Source: Amarolinea aalborgensis (lineage in GTDB: Bacteria; Chloroflexota; Anaerolineae; SSC4; Amarolineaceae). From it: a DNA stretch of 39,295 bases. Below the pieces are notes generated by a model. The model worked only from the letters and a program-made list of their open reading frames with translations. It was not told the origin of the DNA and made no database searches. This document shows positions 7,138 to 15,431 of this stretch, piece by piece; the stretch's first letter is position 1, and each line of letters starts with the position of its first letter. Made by a program: the position numbers and the translations under genes. The stretch spans positions 1-39,295 of the forward strand of contig NZ_UETR01000028.1 of the NCBI RefSeq assembly GCF_900491745.1, written 5' to 3'.

Positions 7138-10100
7138 TCACTTGCGGAACGAGGGCAGGAAGACCTGCTTCTGCCAATCCACGGTTACGTCATACGCAAA
7201 TGGGCCGGGAGCGCCTTGCGCAGCAATGCGCATAGTGTAGCGCCCCGTGCTGGGCGCTGTCCACAACAGTCCTGACCAACGCACGCCGGCGATGAAATCG
7301 TTATTTTGGCCCAATTGCGCGCCGTTGGCCGCGAAGAGGGTGAGCACCGTGTCGCCGCTGCCGGTCAATTGACCGGTGTGGAGGAAGTAACGCTGATTGG
7401 CCTGGGCGTCGAACCAAATCCAGTCTACATCGGCGTTTGTGTGCAGCGTGTGGCGCATGGGCAGGCCAATGCCCGGAAGGGCAGCCGCGGTGGCCTGCGT
7501 GTCATCGGTCTCATAGCGATCGGCCAGGAGCACATCGAGCCTGACACGGGCGCTGTTATTGCTGATATCTGGCTCGGTCCAGCGATTGCGCAGCGTGGCC
7601 GTGGTGATGATGGGTGTCTGGTTGGCCGTGATGGCCGGATTGACCTGCGCCTGCACGGTGATGATGCCGGTCGCGCCGATGGGGATGGAGGGAATGTCCC
7701 AGATGTAGGTGGATCCCGCGCGCAAGGAGATGGCAGGCCCGCTGAAGCTGTAGTTGGCGCCGATCAGGCCAGCCGGCAGCGTGAAGTTGAGGGTGGCGTT
7801 GGCCGCGGCTATGCTGCCGTTGTTGGCGTAGCGAATTTGGTAGGTCACCGCGCTGCCGATCCCTACGACATCGCCCGGCGTGCTGCTCAGGCTGACCCGC
7901 AGTTCCTGCGGCGACGCCGGCGCGACAAAGCGCAAGGCGGGGTCACCAAACATCATGAAGGTTTGCACCAGGTCAGGGAAACCACCCTGTGCAGCCAGGT
8001 TCAAACGGCCGACCGTCACGGCGCCACCGAAGAATTTGATCCCATTGCTGTTGATGGCGCTGAAGAAGCCTTTGTGCAGGACGTCATGCCCGTTCACAAC
8101 GCCCAGTCCCGTGGGGGCCCAGTGAGCTACGGTGCCCCCGTTCGCATACTCCAGCATGGTCTCAGCCAGGCTTGGCCGATTGGGCCAGTCGAAGTAGCCA
8201 TCCAGGCAGTCCATGGAGAGGCCAATCGTCAGGCGGTCGAGATTGTTGAGCAACGAGATGTCGTCGGTCGTCCACAGATTCTCAGCCCATTTATCAATGG
8301 TGGCATGGCCGACATAGTTGGTGAACAGGGCGCCGTTGTTGATGGCTGCAGCCACCGCGTCGCGCGCTTGCGGAATCGTGGGGTAGCGCCACGAGTCCGG
8401 CGGCCGGTTTGGATAGGGATCGTAGTAGACGCGATCAATGGCGTACCAGTTGGGGATTGAATCGTCAATCACGCTTTGGATGATCTGCTCGAAGTTGCCG
8501 GCCGGATCAGGCGCGCCGGTGGCGCTCAGGTAGTTGTCGGCCACGAACAGGTTGTGCTGGCGCCAGTCGGCGGGCGGTGTTGTGCGCTCATAGCCGATGG
8601 TCTTGTTCACCATCGTCGTGACCTGGGCCGCGGTCTGCGCCGGCATCCGCCCGATGTAAAGATCAGGCAGGATGTCGTTTCCGCTCACGGTGACGAACTC
8701 GTTGTCCACCGCGACTTCACCTGTGTAAGGGTCAATGACGAGATTGAAGGTGGGGACATAGGTCTGTTCCCACGGGCCGTAATAGGTTTGATTGTATCCC
8801 ATGGGATTGAAGTTGGCATCTCCCACCAGGAGCACAAAGCTGGGCGCCGGGCCTCCCCACTGATGATAGGCATAGTCAATGAAATTCTTGATCGCCTGGG
8901 GATCGAGTACGCCTGCGTTGAACTGATCGTACAGCCAGGCCACATCAATGACTTTGACCACCATGCCCTGGCTGGTGCGGAATTGGGCCAATGGCTGCAC
9001 CGCGTTCATGAAGTTGGCATGCGCAATGATCAAATAGTCCGCGCGCTGATTGGTCGCGCGCAGGTCCATCGTTGGGCCGGCGTAGCGTTGAATGGCCGTT
9101 GGGGTGCGCAGCGCGTTATCGCCCACGGCGTAGAAACGCGTGCCGGGGCCGGCGGTGTCCTGCAAAGTGAGTTGTCCGCCGTTCAATTGGCTGTTGAGCA
9201 GGCGCACCGGGCTGCTTGGGTTGGTGATGTCGAAGGCGCGGGCCGGCGTGGTGAATCCACCAATGCTGAAGCGCCACGTGTCGGCGGTTGTGGGGCTAAA
9301 ATAGAGCTCGCCATTTTCCGCGGCGTAGAGACGGTCGTAGGTAATCTCCACCCAATCGAGGTAATAAATGTCGTATGCGTACTGGGTGCCCATATCAAAC
9401 ATGGCTCGCAGCGAGAGCGTATTGGCGCCAGGCAACAGGTTGCCGCTCGCGGTTGTGCCGGCCAATTCGATCGGGTCACGACCATTCCATCGGCGTTCGT
9501 CCACGATGGTAGACGTGTCATTCAGGTAGGCGCGCACGTGATGATCTGGGTTTTGGGCATAGTCGGTATTCGACGCCATGGCCACGCGCACCCCGACCGG
9601 CTGCGTTTGGACGGCGACGCCGGGCAGGGACAAAGAAAGCGTCGCTGTCACTTGGGTCGCGCTGGGATTATCGTATAAGGTGTATTTTTGCCACCACCAC
9701 GTTCTGTTTTCACGCATGTGCTGCGTCCAGCGCCATTCCTGCGCTTCCTGGTGGGAAGTAAAACGGAAGGTGGTTGGCGTAGAGGCATTGCCTGGCGTGA
9801 CATTGCGCGTGGTCATGCGCGGGCCGGCCGGTCCGTCCACATCAAGCCAGTAGACGTTGGTGTTGCTGTAATAGCTGTTCCAACCCTTGCCATAGAATTC
9901 AATGTAGTCGCTGGGATCGAAGCGCCCGTCCGCTTCACCAGCTACGTAGATCGCAATCGCAGCGCCTTGATTAGTGAGGGCAAATTGCTGCGGGTTGACG
10001 CTGTTGGGATTGAGGCCAGCCGCCACCAGCGCGGCATAGGTCACACGATAGAGGCCATCCGTGGTGACGCTGAGACGAAATTCACCTGCCGTGGGCGCGG

Positions 10101-10920
10101 GTGGAATGGCCGCCAGGGGCCGCGCATCGGTTGAGCGTTGGCGCCAGGTTGTCGCGCTGTCATAATTGAGCACGGCGCTGCGCAGCATGGACTCCATGTA
10201 CGGCGACTCAGCTGCGGGCGCTGCTGGAGTCTGCGCGGCGGCGCCGTCAGGATAGCTAAACTGCAGGGCCACTTGCAAGTGTTGGTAAAAGGTGACAGCG
10301 CCAGTCGCCAGGTTAGCCTGGAAGGGAAAAAGCTGAACTGACACCACGCGCTGGTCCCGCACATAGGCTGCTTCACCCACATGAACGAGCTGCGCGGGGA
10401 AGATGTCGCCGCCGGACGGGGCGCGGTTCGATTCGTAAACGAGAATCGGTTTGGGCGGCAGGCCGCTCGCATCAGCCGCAGCCATGGCCGCCGGATCTAC
10501 ATCGGGCGTTACCTGGCGGGGCGTGGGGAGTAGATTCAGCCGCTCGGGCAGGACTTGACTATCGCTGGCAATCACTTCGGCCGTGACCAAAGCCCCTGGT
10601 GGAATGGCAATCAAGCTGGCCTGCATGGGCAGCTGAGGCTGACCTGGTTCTTGGGTCATGGCGTAATCGGCCACCTGGATGGTGTCAAAGGCGCCCTGGG
10701 CTGTCCTCATCTGGCTGATTTGATAGGTGGGCGTGTCGAGCGCCAGCACAATGGCGGTATCCGACGTGCTGAGGACGCGCAAATTGGCCGGCGCCAGTTC
10801 GGCCGAATCATCGGCGCTGCGCGGAGTCGTTGCGGAGACGGTTGATGTTAGCGGTGCTGCATTGCTAAAGGTGGGCAGGAGCAACGAAGCGATCAGAGCG
10901 ATAATCGGAATTGGTTTCAT
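7138..10920 (-). CDS. C25 (gingipain-type) cysteine peptidase with DUF11-like and PPC-type C-terminal domains
   Basis: The 1260-residue precursor has a Sec signal (residues 1-21, ending SNAAP), a beta-rich propeptide-like region (about 40-270), a mixed beta region (280-620) and a C25 core (about 630-1000). The core shows FVLLVGDANFNPMGY, PDLYIGRMPA, catalytic His872 in NYVGHAT and Cys905 in SMDCLDGYF. A conserved-repeat (DUF11-like) beta domain follows (about 1010-1120), then a PPC-type domain starting DRYETDDT (about 1140-1250). The chain ends VFLPSFRK. It should act outside the cell. The ATG at 10920 has GGAGG upstream, and a good promoter lies at 10990-11018. The neighbouring C25 paralogues share its architecture up to the core. 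Substrate and activation mode are not evident. Confidence 0.88.
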   Translation of the reverse strand: MKPIPIIALIASLLLPTFSNAAPLTSTVSATTPRSADDSAELAPANLRVLSTSDTAIVLALDTPTYQISQMRTAQGAFDTIQVADYAMTQEPGQPQLPMQASLIAIPPGALVTAEVIASDSQVLPERLNLLPTPRQVTPDVDPAAMAAADASGLPPKPILVYESNRAPSGGDIFPAQLVHVGEAAYVRDQRVVSVQLFPFQANLATGAVTFYQHLQVALQFSYPDGAAAQTPAAPAAESPYMESMLRSAVLNYDSATTWRQRSTDARPLAAIPPAPTAGEFRLSVTTDGLYRVTYAALVAAGLNPNSVNPQQFALTNQGAAIAIYVAGEADGRFDPSDYIEFYGKGWNSYYSNTNVYWLDVDGPAGPRMTTRNVTPGNASTPTTFRFTSHQEAQEWRWTQHMRENRTWWWQKYTLYDNPSATQVTATLSLSLPGVAVQTQPVGVRVAMASNTDYAQNPDHHVRAYLNDTSTIVDERRWNGRDPIELAGTTASGNLLPGANTLSLRAMFDMGTQYAYDIYYLDWVEITYDRLYAAENGELYFSPTTADTWRFSIGGFTTPARAFDITNPSSPVRLLNSQLNGGQLTLQDTAGPGTRFYAVGDNALRTPTAIQRYAGPTMDLRATNQRADYLIIAHANFMNAVQPLAQFRTSQGMVVKVIDVAWLYDQFNAGVLDPQAIKNFIDYAYHQWGGPAPSFVLLVGDANFNPMGYNQTYYGPWEQTYVPTFNLVIDPYTGEVAVDNEFVTVSGNDILPDLYIGRMPAQTAAQVTTMVNKTIGYERTTPPADWRQHNLFVADNYLSATGAPDPAGNFEQIIQSVIDDSIPNWYAIDRVYYDPYPNRPPDSWRYPTIPQARDAVAAAINNGALFTNYVGHATIDKWAENLWTTDDISLLNNLDRLTIGLSMDCLDGYFDWPNRPSLAETMLEYANGGTVAHWAPTGLGVVNGHDVLHKGFFSAINSNGIKFFGGAVTVGRLNLAAQGGFPDLVQTFMMFGDPALRFVAPASPQELRVSLSSTPGDVVGIGSAVTYQIRYANNGSIAAANATLNFTLPAGLIGANYSFSGPAISLRAGSTYIWDIPSIPIGATGIITVQAQVNPAITANQTPIITTATLRNRWTEPDISNNSARVRLDVLLADRYETDDTQATAAALPGIGLPMRHTLHTNADVDWIWFDAQANQRYFLHTGQLTGSGDTVLTLFAANGAQLGQNNDFIAGVRWSGLLWTAPSTGRYTMRIAAQGAPGPFAYDVTVDWQKQVFLPSFRK

Positions 10921-10989
10921 GGTCGGACGCCTCCACAGAGTTGATGCTGGCGGCTTCCTCCCCCAAGTCCCCCCAGAACTTGCGCCGCA

Positions 10990-11018
10990 ACTATATCACA
11001 GTATCTAAACCTTGTCAA
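10990..11018 (-). promoter_or_regulatory. sigma70-type promoter of the second C25 peptidase operon
   Basis: On the minus strand TTGACA (11018-11013) and TATAGT (10995-10990) are separated by 17 bases, placing the start of transcription about 60 bases before the ATG at 10920. It would drive the C25 peptidase, S26-like, stalk and C25 lipoprotein genes, which have only short gaps or overlaps between them. Confidence 0.7.
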
Positions 11019-11081
11019 TCATGTAATTGGGGATTTGGGGATGCAAGGTGAGTCATTTGGGCAACAGTCGCAGGCCGGGGA

Positions 11082-11126
11082 GTTTTCACGTGCGACGTGC
11101 ATCAAGCCCACGCCGCACGTGAAAAC
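11082..11126. terminator. Hairpin between two C25 peptidase genes
   Basis: GTTTTCACGTGCG (11082-11094) is perfectly repeated in inverted form at 11114-11126, giving a 13-bp stem. The 19-base loop can itself pair CGTG with CACG. It sits about 20 bases after the stop of the upstream minus-strand C25 gene. There is no T-run, so it may be an RNA-stabilising or factor-dependent terminator structure rather than a classical intrinsic terminator. Confidence 0.5.
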
Positions 11127-11148
11127 CTCACAGGGGCGATAACCGCCG

Positions 11149-14100
11149 CTACTGGCTCCAACCGTAATCAGTCGCCGTGGCGATGATGTCGGCAATCGAA
11201 ATGACTCCGTCATTGGTGACATCATAGCGGCGAACGTAGCCGCCTTGTCCGCTGCTTGTGTTCCAGTGTCCAGACACGGTCTGGATATCCACGATGTTGA
11301 CGCGGTTATCACAGTTGATGTCGGTGGTGCGGCACAGGGGGACAAGAGACGTGGCCGGATCGCCGATCAAGCCGAAGGTGTAGAGCAGGTCCTGATTATA
11401 ATTAGGACTACCGGTGAAGAGGTTGATTTTGGCCGCCATGACGACGGGGCCGGTTTGCAGCACATGATTGTTTACGATGGCGTTGTAGAAGCCGCGATGC
11501 AGGTAATCATGCCCGGTGGCAATACCCAGGCCTGACGGCGAGAAGTGCGCAATCACGCCGCCGTTCGCAAAGGTGAGGAATTTTTCCGCCATGCTGGGCT
11601 TGTTGGGATAGTCGAAATATCCATCCAGGCAGTCGAGTGAAATCAGGAAGGGCAATTGGCCGCCGTTGGTCAGCGTAAGCGTATCATCGTTCGTCCACTG
11701 CTGATCAACGACCGTATTGCCCCAGTAGTCAAGGAAAGCGTGACCGACGTAATTGGCAAGCGCCAAACCCTGGCTCCATTTGGTGCGAATGGCCGTACGC
11801 GCCGTATCCACCGTGTTGTAATAAGGATCAACCGGATTGATCAGCGCGGGGTTGTAGTAAACCTTGCGAATATCCCACGCGGGAGAGGTAAGATAGGAGT
11901 TTATGACCGCTTCGCTGACCGCTTCGAAGTTGCCGGCATCATCGGTGTTGTCGGCGACGAACAAGATGTCGTTTTGCCAGGCGCCGCGCACCGGGTTGAC
12001 CTCGTAGTTGATAATCTTGTTGACCGTGTTGGTCAGGTCGTTCGTGGAACTGACCGGAAGGCGGCCCATGAAAATATCGGGGAGTGCATCACCGCCGCTG
12101 ACCGTGGCAAAGTAGGCATCCGCGGCCGACTCGCCCTGGTACGGGTCAACGATCAGGTCAATCGTGGGTACATACACCGGCTGCTGCGGCCCATAGCCAT
12201 TCGGATACGGGTTCGTGTTGTGACCGAGCGGGTTGAAGTTAGAGCCGCCGACGAGCAGCGTGTAGGCAGGCGCAGGCGCCGTCCATGACGAATAGGCATG
12301 GCTGAGGAAGGTGTGGATCGCTTCTGCATCCAAAATGCCGGCGTTGAACTGATCGTACACCCAGTTGATGTCAGCGACGACCACGTGATACCCCTGCGAC
12401 TGACGATAGGCGATCAGCGGCTGCAGCGTCGCGGTGAAGGTGGGATGGGTGATGAAGATGTAGTCCGCCTGGTTGGCGGTGCTGCGCAGATTGATGGGCG
12501 CCGCGGTAAAGACAGAAGTCGCCACGGGGCTGCGCACCGCGCTGGCGCCGACAGCCAGGAAGCGTTGATTGGGCGTCGTGGTATCCTGAACCGAAAAAGT
12601 GCCAATCCCAACCGCGCCGCGCGTCAGCCGCACGGGCGCTACGGGATTGGTAATGTCGAACACCTGAACGCCTGGATTGGTCACGCCAGAGATAACGAAG
12701 CGCCAGGTCCCTGCGATCTCTTTGCTGAACTCAAGCTCCTGGTTGATGGCCGTGTAGGTGCGGTAATAAGTTGCATCTATCCACTTCAAGTAAGTCCAGT
12801 CGACGCGCGCATTCGCCGGGCGGCCCACGTCAGAGACGATGCTCTCCAGGGTCATGGTGTTGTTGCCATTGATCAGGTTGGCCTGGTTGATGTCGCCAGA
12901 TAGGTCAATCAACGTGCGCCCGTCCCAGAAAGAATCAATGATGGGCGTACTGGAGCCATTGATATACACTTTGTTGTGATGTTCGGGGTTGTATTCAGGC
13001 CACGAATAGCGGCCGCCGATACGCACCGAGATGGTGGCATTCTGCGCCACGCCTGCGGCCGCGGGCAGGTTAAAGGTATAGGTGCGTGAACCGCTGGGAT
13101 AGTTGACTTGGAACTGATCCCACCACCATGCCTGCCAGGGTATCATGTGCTGTGACCAGCGCCAGTTTTCCTGTGAGGTGCGCAGGGTGGTCTTGAACGA
13201 AGTCGGCACGTCTGCGTTTGTGGGTAGGGCAGACCGGGAGGCCATCGTCAAGCCTGGCGTGGCGCTATTGAAGCGCAGCCAATAGATGTTATCCTGGGTG
13301 TAGTAGGTCAAGTCAAGCGCCTGGCCATAGAAATAGATGGCCTCGCCTGCATTGAGGAAGCCATTGCTGTTGTTGTCGCTGACGTAAATGGCCACATCAT
13401 TGCCCTTGTTCGAGACCAAGAAGTTGCTGATCGGCCATTGACTGATGTTGTTGTAGCCAAGTGCGATCAATTCCTCGTAGGTCACGCGATACATGCCCTT
13501 TTCACGCACCACCATGCGCAGATCGCCCGTGGCCGGCACGAAGTTCGGCAGGCTAGGGGGCGACGGCGGGGTGCGCCATGCGCCAGCTTGTGCGTAGTTC
13601 AGGACGTTGGCCGCCAGGGTTGACTCAAAATAGGGATCTGGCCGCGCCTCGGCGCCCGCTTGAGCGCCTTCGAAGCTGATGACGACGCGGGCGTGCGTGA
13701 GCCACGCGATCTCGCCGCGCACCGGGTTGTAGCGCACGGGGTAGAATTCGACGTTGATCAACCCCTGGTCGCGCAAGCGCGCCGTCTCACCCAGGCGCAC
13801 TGGCGCCTCTGGATTCCAAGCATCCAGCGCGTACGCGGCGGCGTCACGTTCAACGATGGGAACGACCGCCGCGCCTTCTTCCACGCGGGTTTGATCGGCA
13901 AAGTCGAAACGCGGGGCCGGCGCCAACGGATTGGCGATCGTCTCCGTCTGCCATGCGGCGTCGCTGACGGCGATATGAGCGGTGGCGCCGGGCGGTAAAG
14001 CCACCATACGCGAGGTTAGCGGAAGTTGTGGATAGCCAGACCTTGCCGTGGCGCCAAACTCGGTTCCCATGGAAACACTGGTGTAGGTAGTGCTATCCAT

Positions 14101-14301
14101 CTGCACGACCGCCAAGGTGGGTTGTGTGAAGTGCAGATCGAGCACCATACCGGCATCGGTAGATTCAATGATTTCGATGCCAGAAGCTGTTGCCGGCTCT
14201 GACGGCAGCGCTGCACGAGAAGAGGATGCAAAACTGACCGGGACAGCCAGTTGAACACAGAGCAGAATCAACATCAAACGACGTACGGGTTTCCAGGACA
14301 T
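11149..14301 (-). CDS. C25 (gingipain-type) cysteine peptidase with dockerin-like C-terminus
   Basis: The 1050-residue product starts MSWKPVRRLMLILLC, a Sec signal ending near VSFASS. I chose the ATG at 14301 because AGGAGG lies 6 bases upstream; a longer frame reaches 14367 without such a site. The propeptide-like and beta regions match those of the neighbouring 1260-residue paralogue. The C25 core has YTLLVGGSNFNPLGH, PDIFMGRLPV, catalytic His854 in NYVGHAF and Cys891 in SLDCLDGYF. The last 60 residues contain two DxNxDxxVxxxD-type calcium-loop repeats (DINCDNRVNIVDI and DVTNDGVISIADI), a dockerin-like duplication. Dockerins bind cohesins, but no cohesin is encoded in this window. It is first in the minus-strand locus, with its own promoter. 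Confidence 0.88.
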   Translation of the reverse strand: MSWKPVRRLMLILLCVQLAVPVSFASSSRAALPSEPATASGIEIIESTDAGMVLDLHFTQPTLAVVQMDSTTYTSVSMGTEFGATARSGYPQLPLTSRMVALPPGATAHIAVSDAAWQTETIANPLAPAPRFDFADQTRVEEGAAVVPIVERDAAAYALDAWNPEAPVRLGETARLRDQGLINVEFYPVRYNPVRGEIAWLTHARVVISFEGAQAGAEARPDPYFESTLAANVLNYAQAGAWRTPPSPPSLPNFVPATGDLRMVVREKGMYRVTYEELIALGYNNISQWPISNFLVSNKGNDVAIYVSDNNSNGFLNAGEAIYFYGQALDLTYYTQDNIYWLRFNSATPGLTMASRSALPTNADVPTSFKTTLRTSQENWRWSQHMIPWQAWWWDQFQVNYPSGSRTYTFNLPAAAGVAQNATISVRIGGRYSWPEYNPEHHNKVYINGSSTPIIDSFWDGRTLIDLSGDINQANLINGNNTMTLESIVSDVGRPANARVDWTYLKWIDATYYRTYTAINQELEFSKEIAGTWRFVISGVTNPGVQVFDITNPVAPVRLTRGAVGIGTFSVQDTTTPNQRFLAVGASAVRSPVATSVFTAAPINLRSTANQADYIFITHPTFTATLQPLIAYRQSQGYHVVVADINWVYDQFNAGILDAEAIHTFLSHAYSSWTAPAPAYTLLVGGSNFNPLGHNTNPYPNGYGPQQPVYVPTIDLIVDPYQGESAADAYFATVSGGDALPDIFMGRLPVSSTNDLTNTVNKIINYEVNPVRGAWQNDILFVADNTDDAGNFEAVSEAVINSYLTSPAWDIRKVYYNPALINPVDPYYNTVDTARTAIRTKWSQGLALANYVGHAFLDYWGNTVVDQQWTNDDTLTLTNGGQLPFLISLDCLDGYFDYPNKPSMAEKFLTFANGGVIAHFSPSGLGIATGHDYLHRGFYNAIVNNHVLQTGPVVMAAKINLFTGSPNYNQDLLYTFGLIGDPATSLVPLCRTTDINCDNRVNIVDIQTVSGHWNTSSGQGGYVRRYDVTNDGVISIADIIATATDYGWSQ

Positions 14302-14354
14302 AGAACACCTCCTGATTGTGGAACCTAGTTGCGCCTGCCGCAACTGCGCCCAAT

Positions 14355-14383
14355 AATCTATGTGCAAGCGGCTTTCTTGTCAA
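14355..14383 (-). promoter_or_regulatory. sigma70-type promoter of the dockerin-bearing C25 peptidase
   Basis: Minus-strand TTGACA (14383-14378) and TAGATT (14360-14355) have a 17-base spacer. The predicted transcript starts about 50 bases before the ATG at 14301. It lies back to back with the promoter at 14459-14488, so the peptidase locus and the PqqD/peptide set share one 240-base control region. Confidence 0.65.
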
Positions 14384-14458
14384 GTAGGGGCACACGCAAT
14401 CGCGCGCCTGAATTGGTATATTGATTCGCCTGTCGGTTTGGACGGGCCAAGTCGGCGC

Positions 14459-14488
14459 TTGACAAGCCGGAAGGGGCTATGCTATAAT
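14459..14488 (+). promoter_or_regulatory. sigma70-type promoter of the PqqD-like gene and peptide gene
   Basis: TTGACA (14459-14464) and a perfect TATAAT (14483-14488) are separated by 18 bases. Transcription would start near 14495, leaving a leader of about 47 bases before the ATG at 14542. This is one of the strongest promoters in the window by match to consensus. Confidence 0.75.
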
Positions 14489-14541
14489 CGGCCCAAGTTG
14501 ACCCCGTTTGGCCATCCTCATCTGTTTTCAAAGACACGATC

Positions 14542-14862
14542 ATGAGTGAAGGATACCCGGTGACCCGATTGAACGATGGATTATACATTCACCGCCGCGA
14601 AGAACGACTGATCTCGCGAGTCATTGATGGCGAAGCGATAATTGTGGACTTCAAAACCGGTGACCAATATAGCCTGAATCCGATCGGCACCCTCGTGTGG
14701 GAGATGGCAGACGGAGCACATTCCCTTAAGGATATAGTAGCCTCTATTTTAGAGCGTTACGATATCAGTGAAACGCAGGCCCGTGCAGACCTGAGCAAGC
14801 TGGTTTCCGACATGGAAAACGAAAACCTTGTGGTGCTTGGCGAAGCCCCACTCTCCAGCTAG
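14542..14862 (+). CDS. PqqD-like RiPP recognition protein (peptide chaperone)
   Basis: The 106-residue protein has the PqqD / RiPP-recognition-element pattern: an N-terminal beta sheet (residues about 15-45, with AIIVDFKTGDQYSLNPIG), the conserved LVWEMADGAHS turn near residue 53, and helices carrying DIVASILERYDIS and DLSKLVSDME. PqqD-like proteins bind the leader of a small precursor peptide and hand it to modifying enzymes. The genes that follow encode a 39-residue peptide with a recognisable leader and an HPr-kinase-like protein, the combination expected for such a chaperone. It starts at ATG 14542; the Shine-Dalgarno sequence is weak but a strong promoter lies upstream. This is not part of a PQQ pathway, as no pqqA, B, C or E gene is present. 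Confidence 0.87.
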   Translation: MSEGYPVTRLNDGLYIHRREERLISRVIDGEAIIVDFKTGDQYSLNPIGTLVWEMADGAHSLKDIVASILERYDISETQARADLSKLVSDMENENLVVLGEAPLSS

Positions 14863-14897
14863 CGAAGGGTTTGTGGCGGGCTGAGATTACCTAACGG

Positions 14898-14916
14898 CGA
14901 CACTGCGTGGGTGTCG
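14898..14916 (+). terminator. Short hairpin between the PqqD-like gene and the peptide gene
   Basis: CGACAC (14898-14903) pairs with GTGTCG (14911-14916) around a 7-base loop, followed by TCTTG. It could attenuate transcription or set the ratio of chaperone to peptide mRNA. The stem is short, so this is tentative. Confidence 0.3.
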
Positions 14917-14971
14917 TCTTGAAACGTACTTCCAACATCAGCGCATTGCGTGAGCGCAAGGAGGAATCAAC

Positions 14972-15091
14972 ATGAATCCTAAGATGACTTATGAGGCCCC
15001 GAAGCTGATCAAGCATCAGCGGCTGCAGAAGGTTACATTGGCGACGACCCCACCGCCTCTGAACTTCCCTAACGCCCTTCCTGGTCAGTAA
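14972..15091 (+). CDS. Putative RiPP precursor peptide with lasso-type leader (39 aa)
   Basis: An ATG at 14972 is preceded by a near-perfect AAGGAGGA (14959-14966) and opens a 39-codon gene ending TAA at 15091. The product starts MNPKMTYEAPKLIKHQRLQK and ends LNFPNALPGQ. Residues 7-22 fit the lasso-peptide leader pattern Y-x2-P-x-L-x9-T (Tyr7, Pro10, Leu12, Thr22), lacking only the usual Gly. If cleavage follows the lasso rule (one residue after that Thr), the core would be the last 16 residues starting ATTPPPLN. That core has no Asp or Glu for a macrolactam ring and no Cys or Ser, but it does have Thr and Asn. A PqqD-like gene precedes it, an HPr-kinase-like gene follows, and a strong terminator ends the transcript. 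It is very likely a modified peptide, but not a standard lasso peptide. Confidence 0.75.
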   Translation: MNPKMTYEAPKLIKHQRLQKVTLATTPPPLNFPNALPGQ

Positions 15092-15319
15092 TCCTCGGGA
15101 AACTCAAGGTGGAGGCGTTGCGGTTTTTCAATCGCGGCGCAGCCGGCTACGCGTACAGTCGGTAGTCAATGCCCGACCCTTCGCCTGCTGGGAACGTTAC
15201 CACATTCGTTTGTGCACCTTGAACGCCGAGCCGCTGACAGGTGAACTCGACTTTGAGGTGACTTTTAGAACGAGAGTGCGTGCAACGGGGCTTCGCCAAG
15301 TCACGACTTTTTCTTTTCG
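15092..15319. other. Non-coding or uncertain stretch after the peptide gene
   Basis: Between the peptide gene and the terminator I find no gene with a start and ribosome-binding site. One plus-strand frame is open from about 15061 to a TAA at 15345-15347 (about 95 codons, including a stretch reading LTGELDFEVTFRTRV), but it has no ATG or GTG near its beginning and starts inside the peptide gene. It may be chance, a decayed gene, or the 3' untranslated region of the peptide mRNA. Confidence 0.4.
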
Positions 15320-15360
15320 ACGAACAGGGCAGTTGGCTGTTGCTTAACTGCCCTGTTCGT
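15320..15360. terminator. Strong rho-independent terminator after the peptide gene
   Basis: ACGAACAGGGCAGTT (15320-15334) is perfectly repeated in inverted form at 15346-15360, giving a 15-bp stem with an 11-base loop. T-rich sequence (TTGTCTTGTTT) follows on the plus strand and an A-rich run follows on the other strand. It separates the chaperone/peptide transcript from the kinase-like gene, so the latter probably depends on read-through or its own promoter. Confidence 0.8.
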
Positions 15361-15431
15361 TTGTCTTGTTTCCGATCTTCCTCTATCACCCTAACCCGAC
15401 AAGCCGGTAAGGTACGAATGACGATAACTTC

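Noticed and set aside
7306..9678. Two long plus-strand frames (384 and 400 codons) opposite the second C25 peptidase gene
   Set aside because: Both lie wholly within a well-supported 1260-residue gene and give low-complexity products without motifs.
15061..15347. A 95-codon open frame after the peptide gene
   Set aside because: It has no ATG or GTG near its beginning, starts inside the peptide gene in another frame, and its stop lies within the terminator hairpin.
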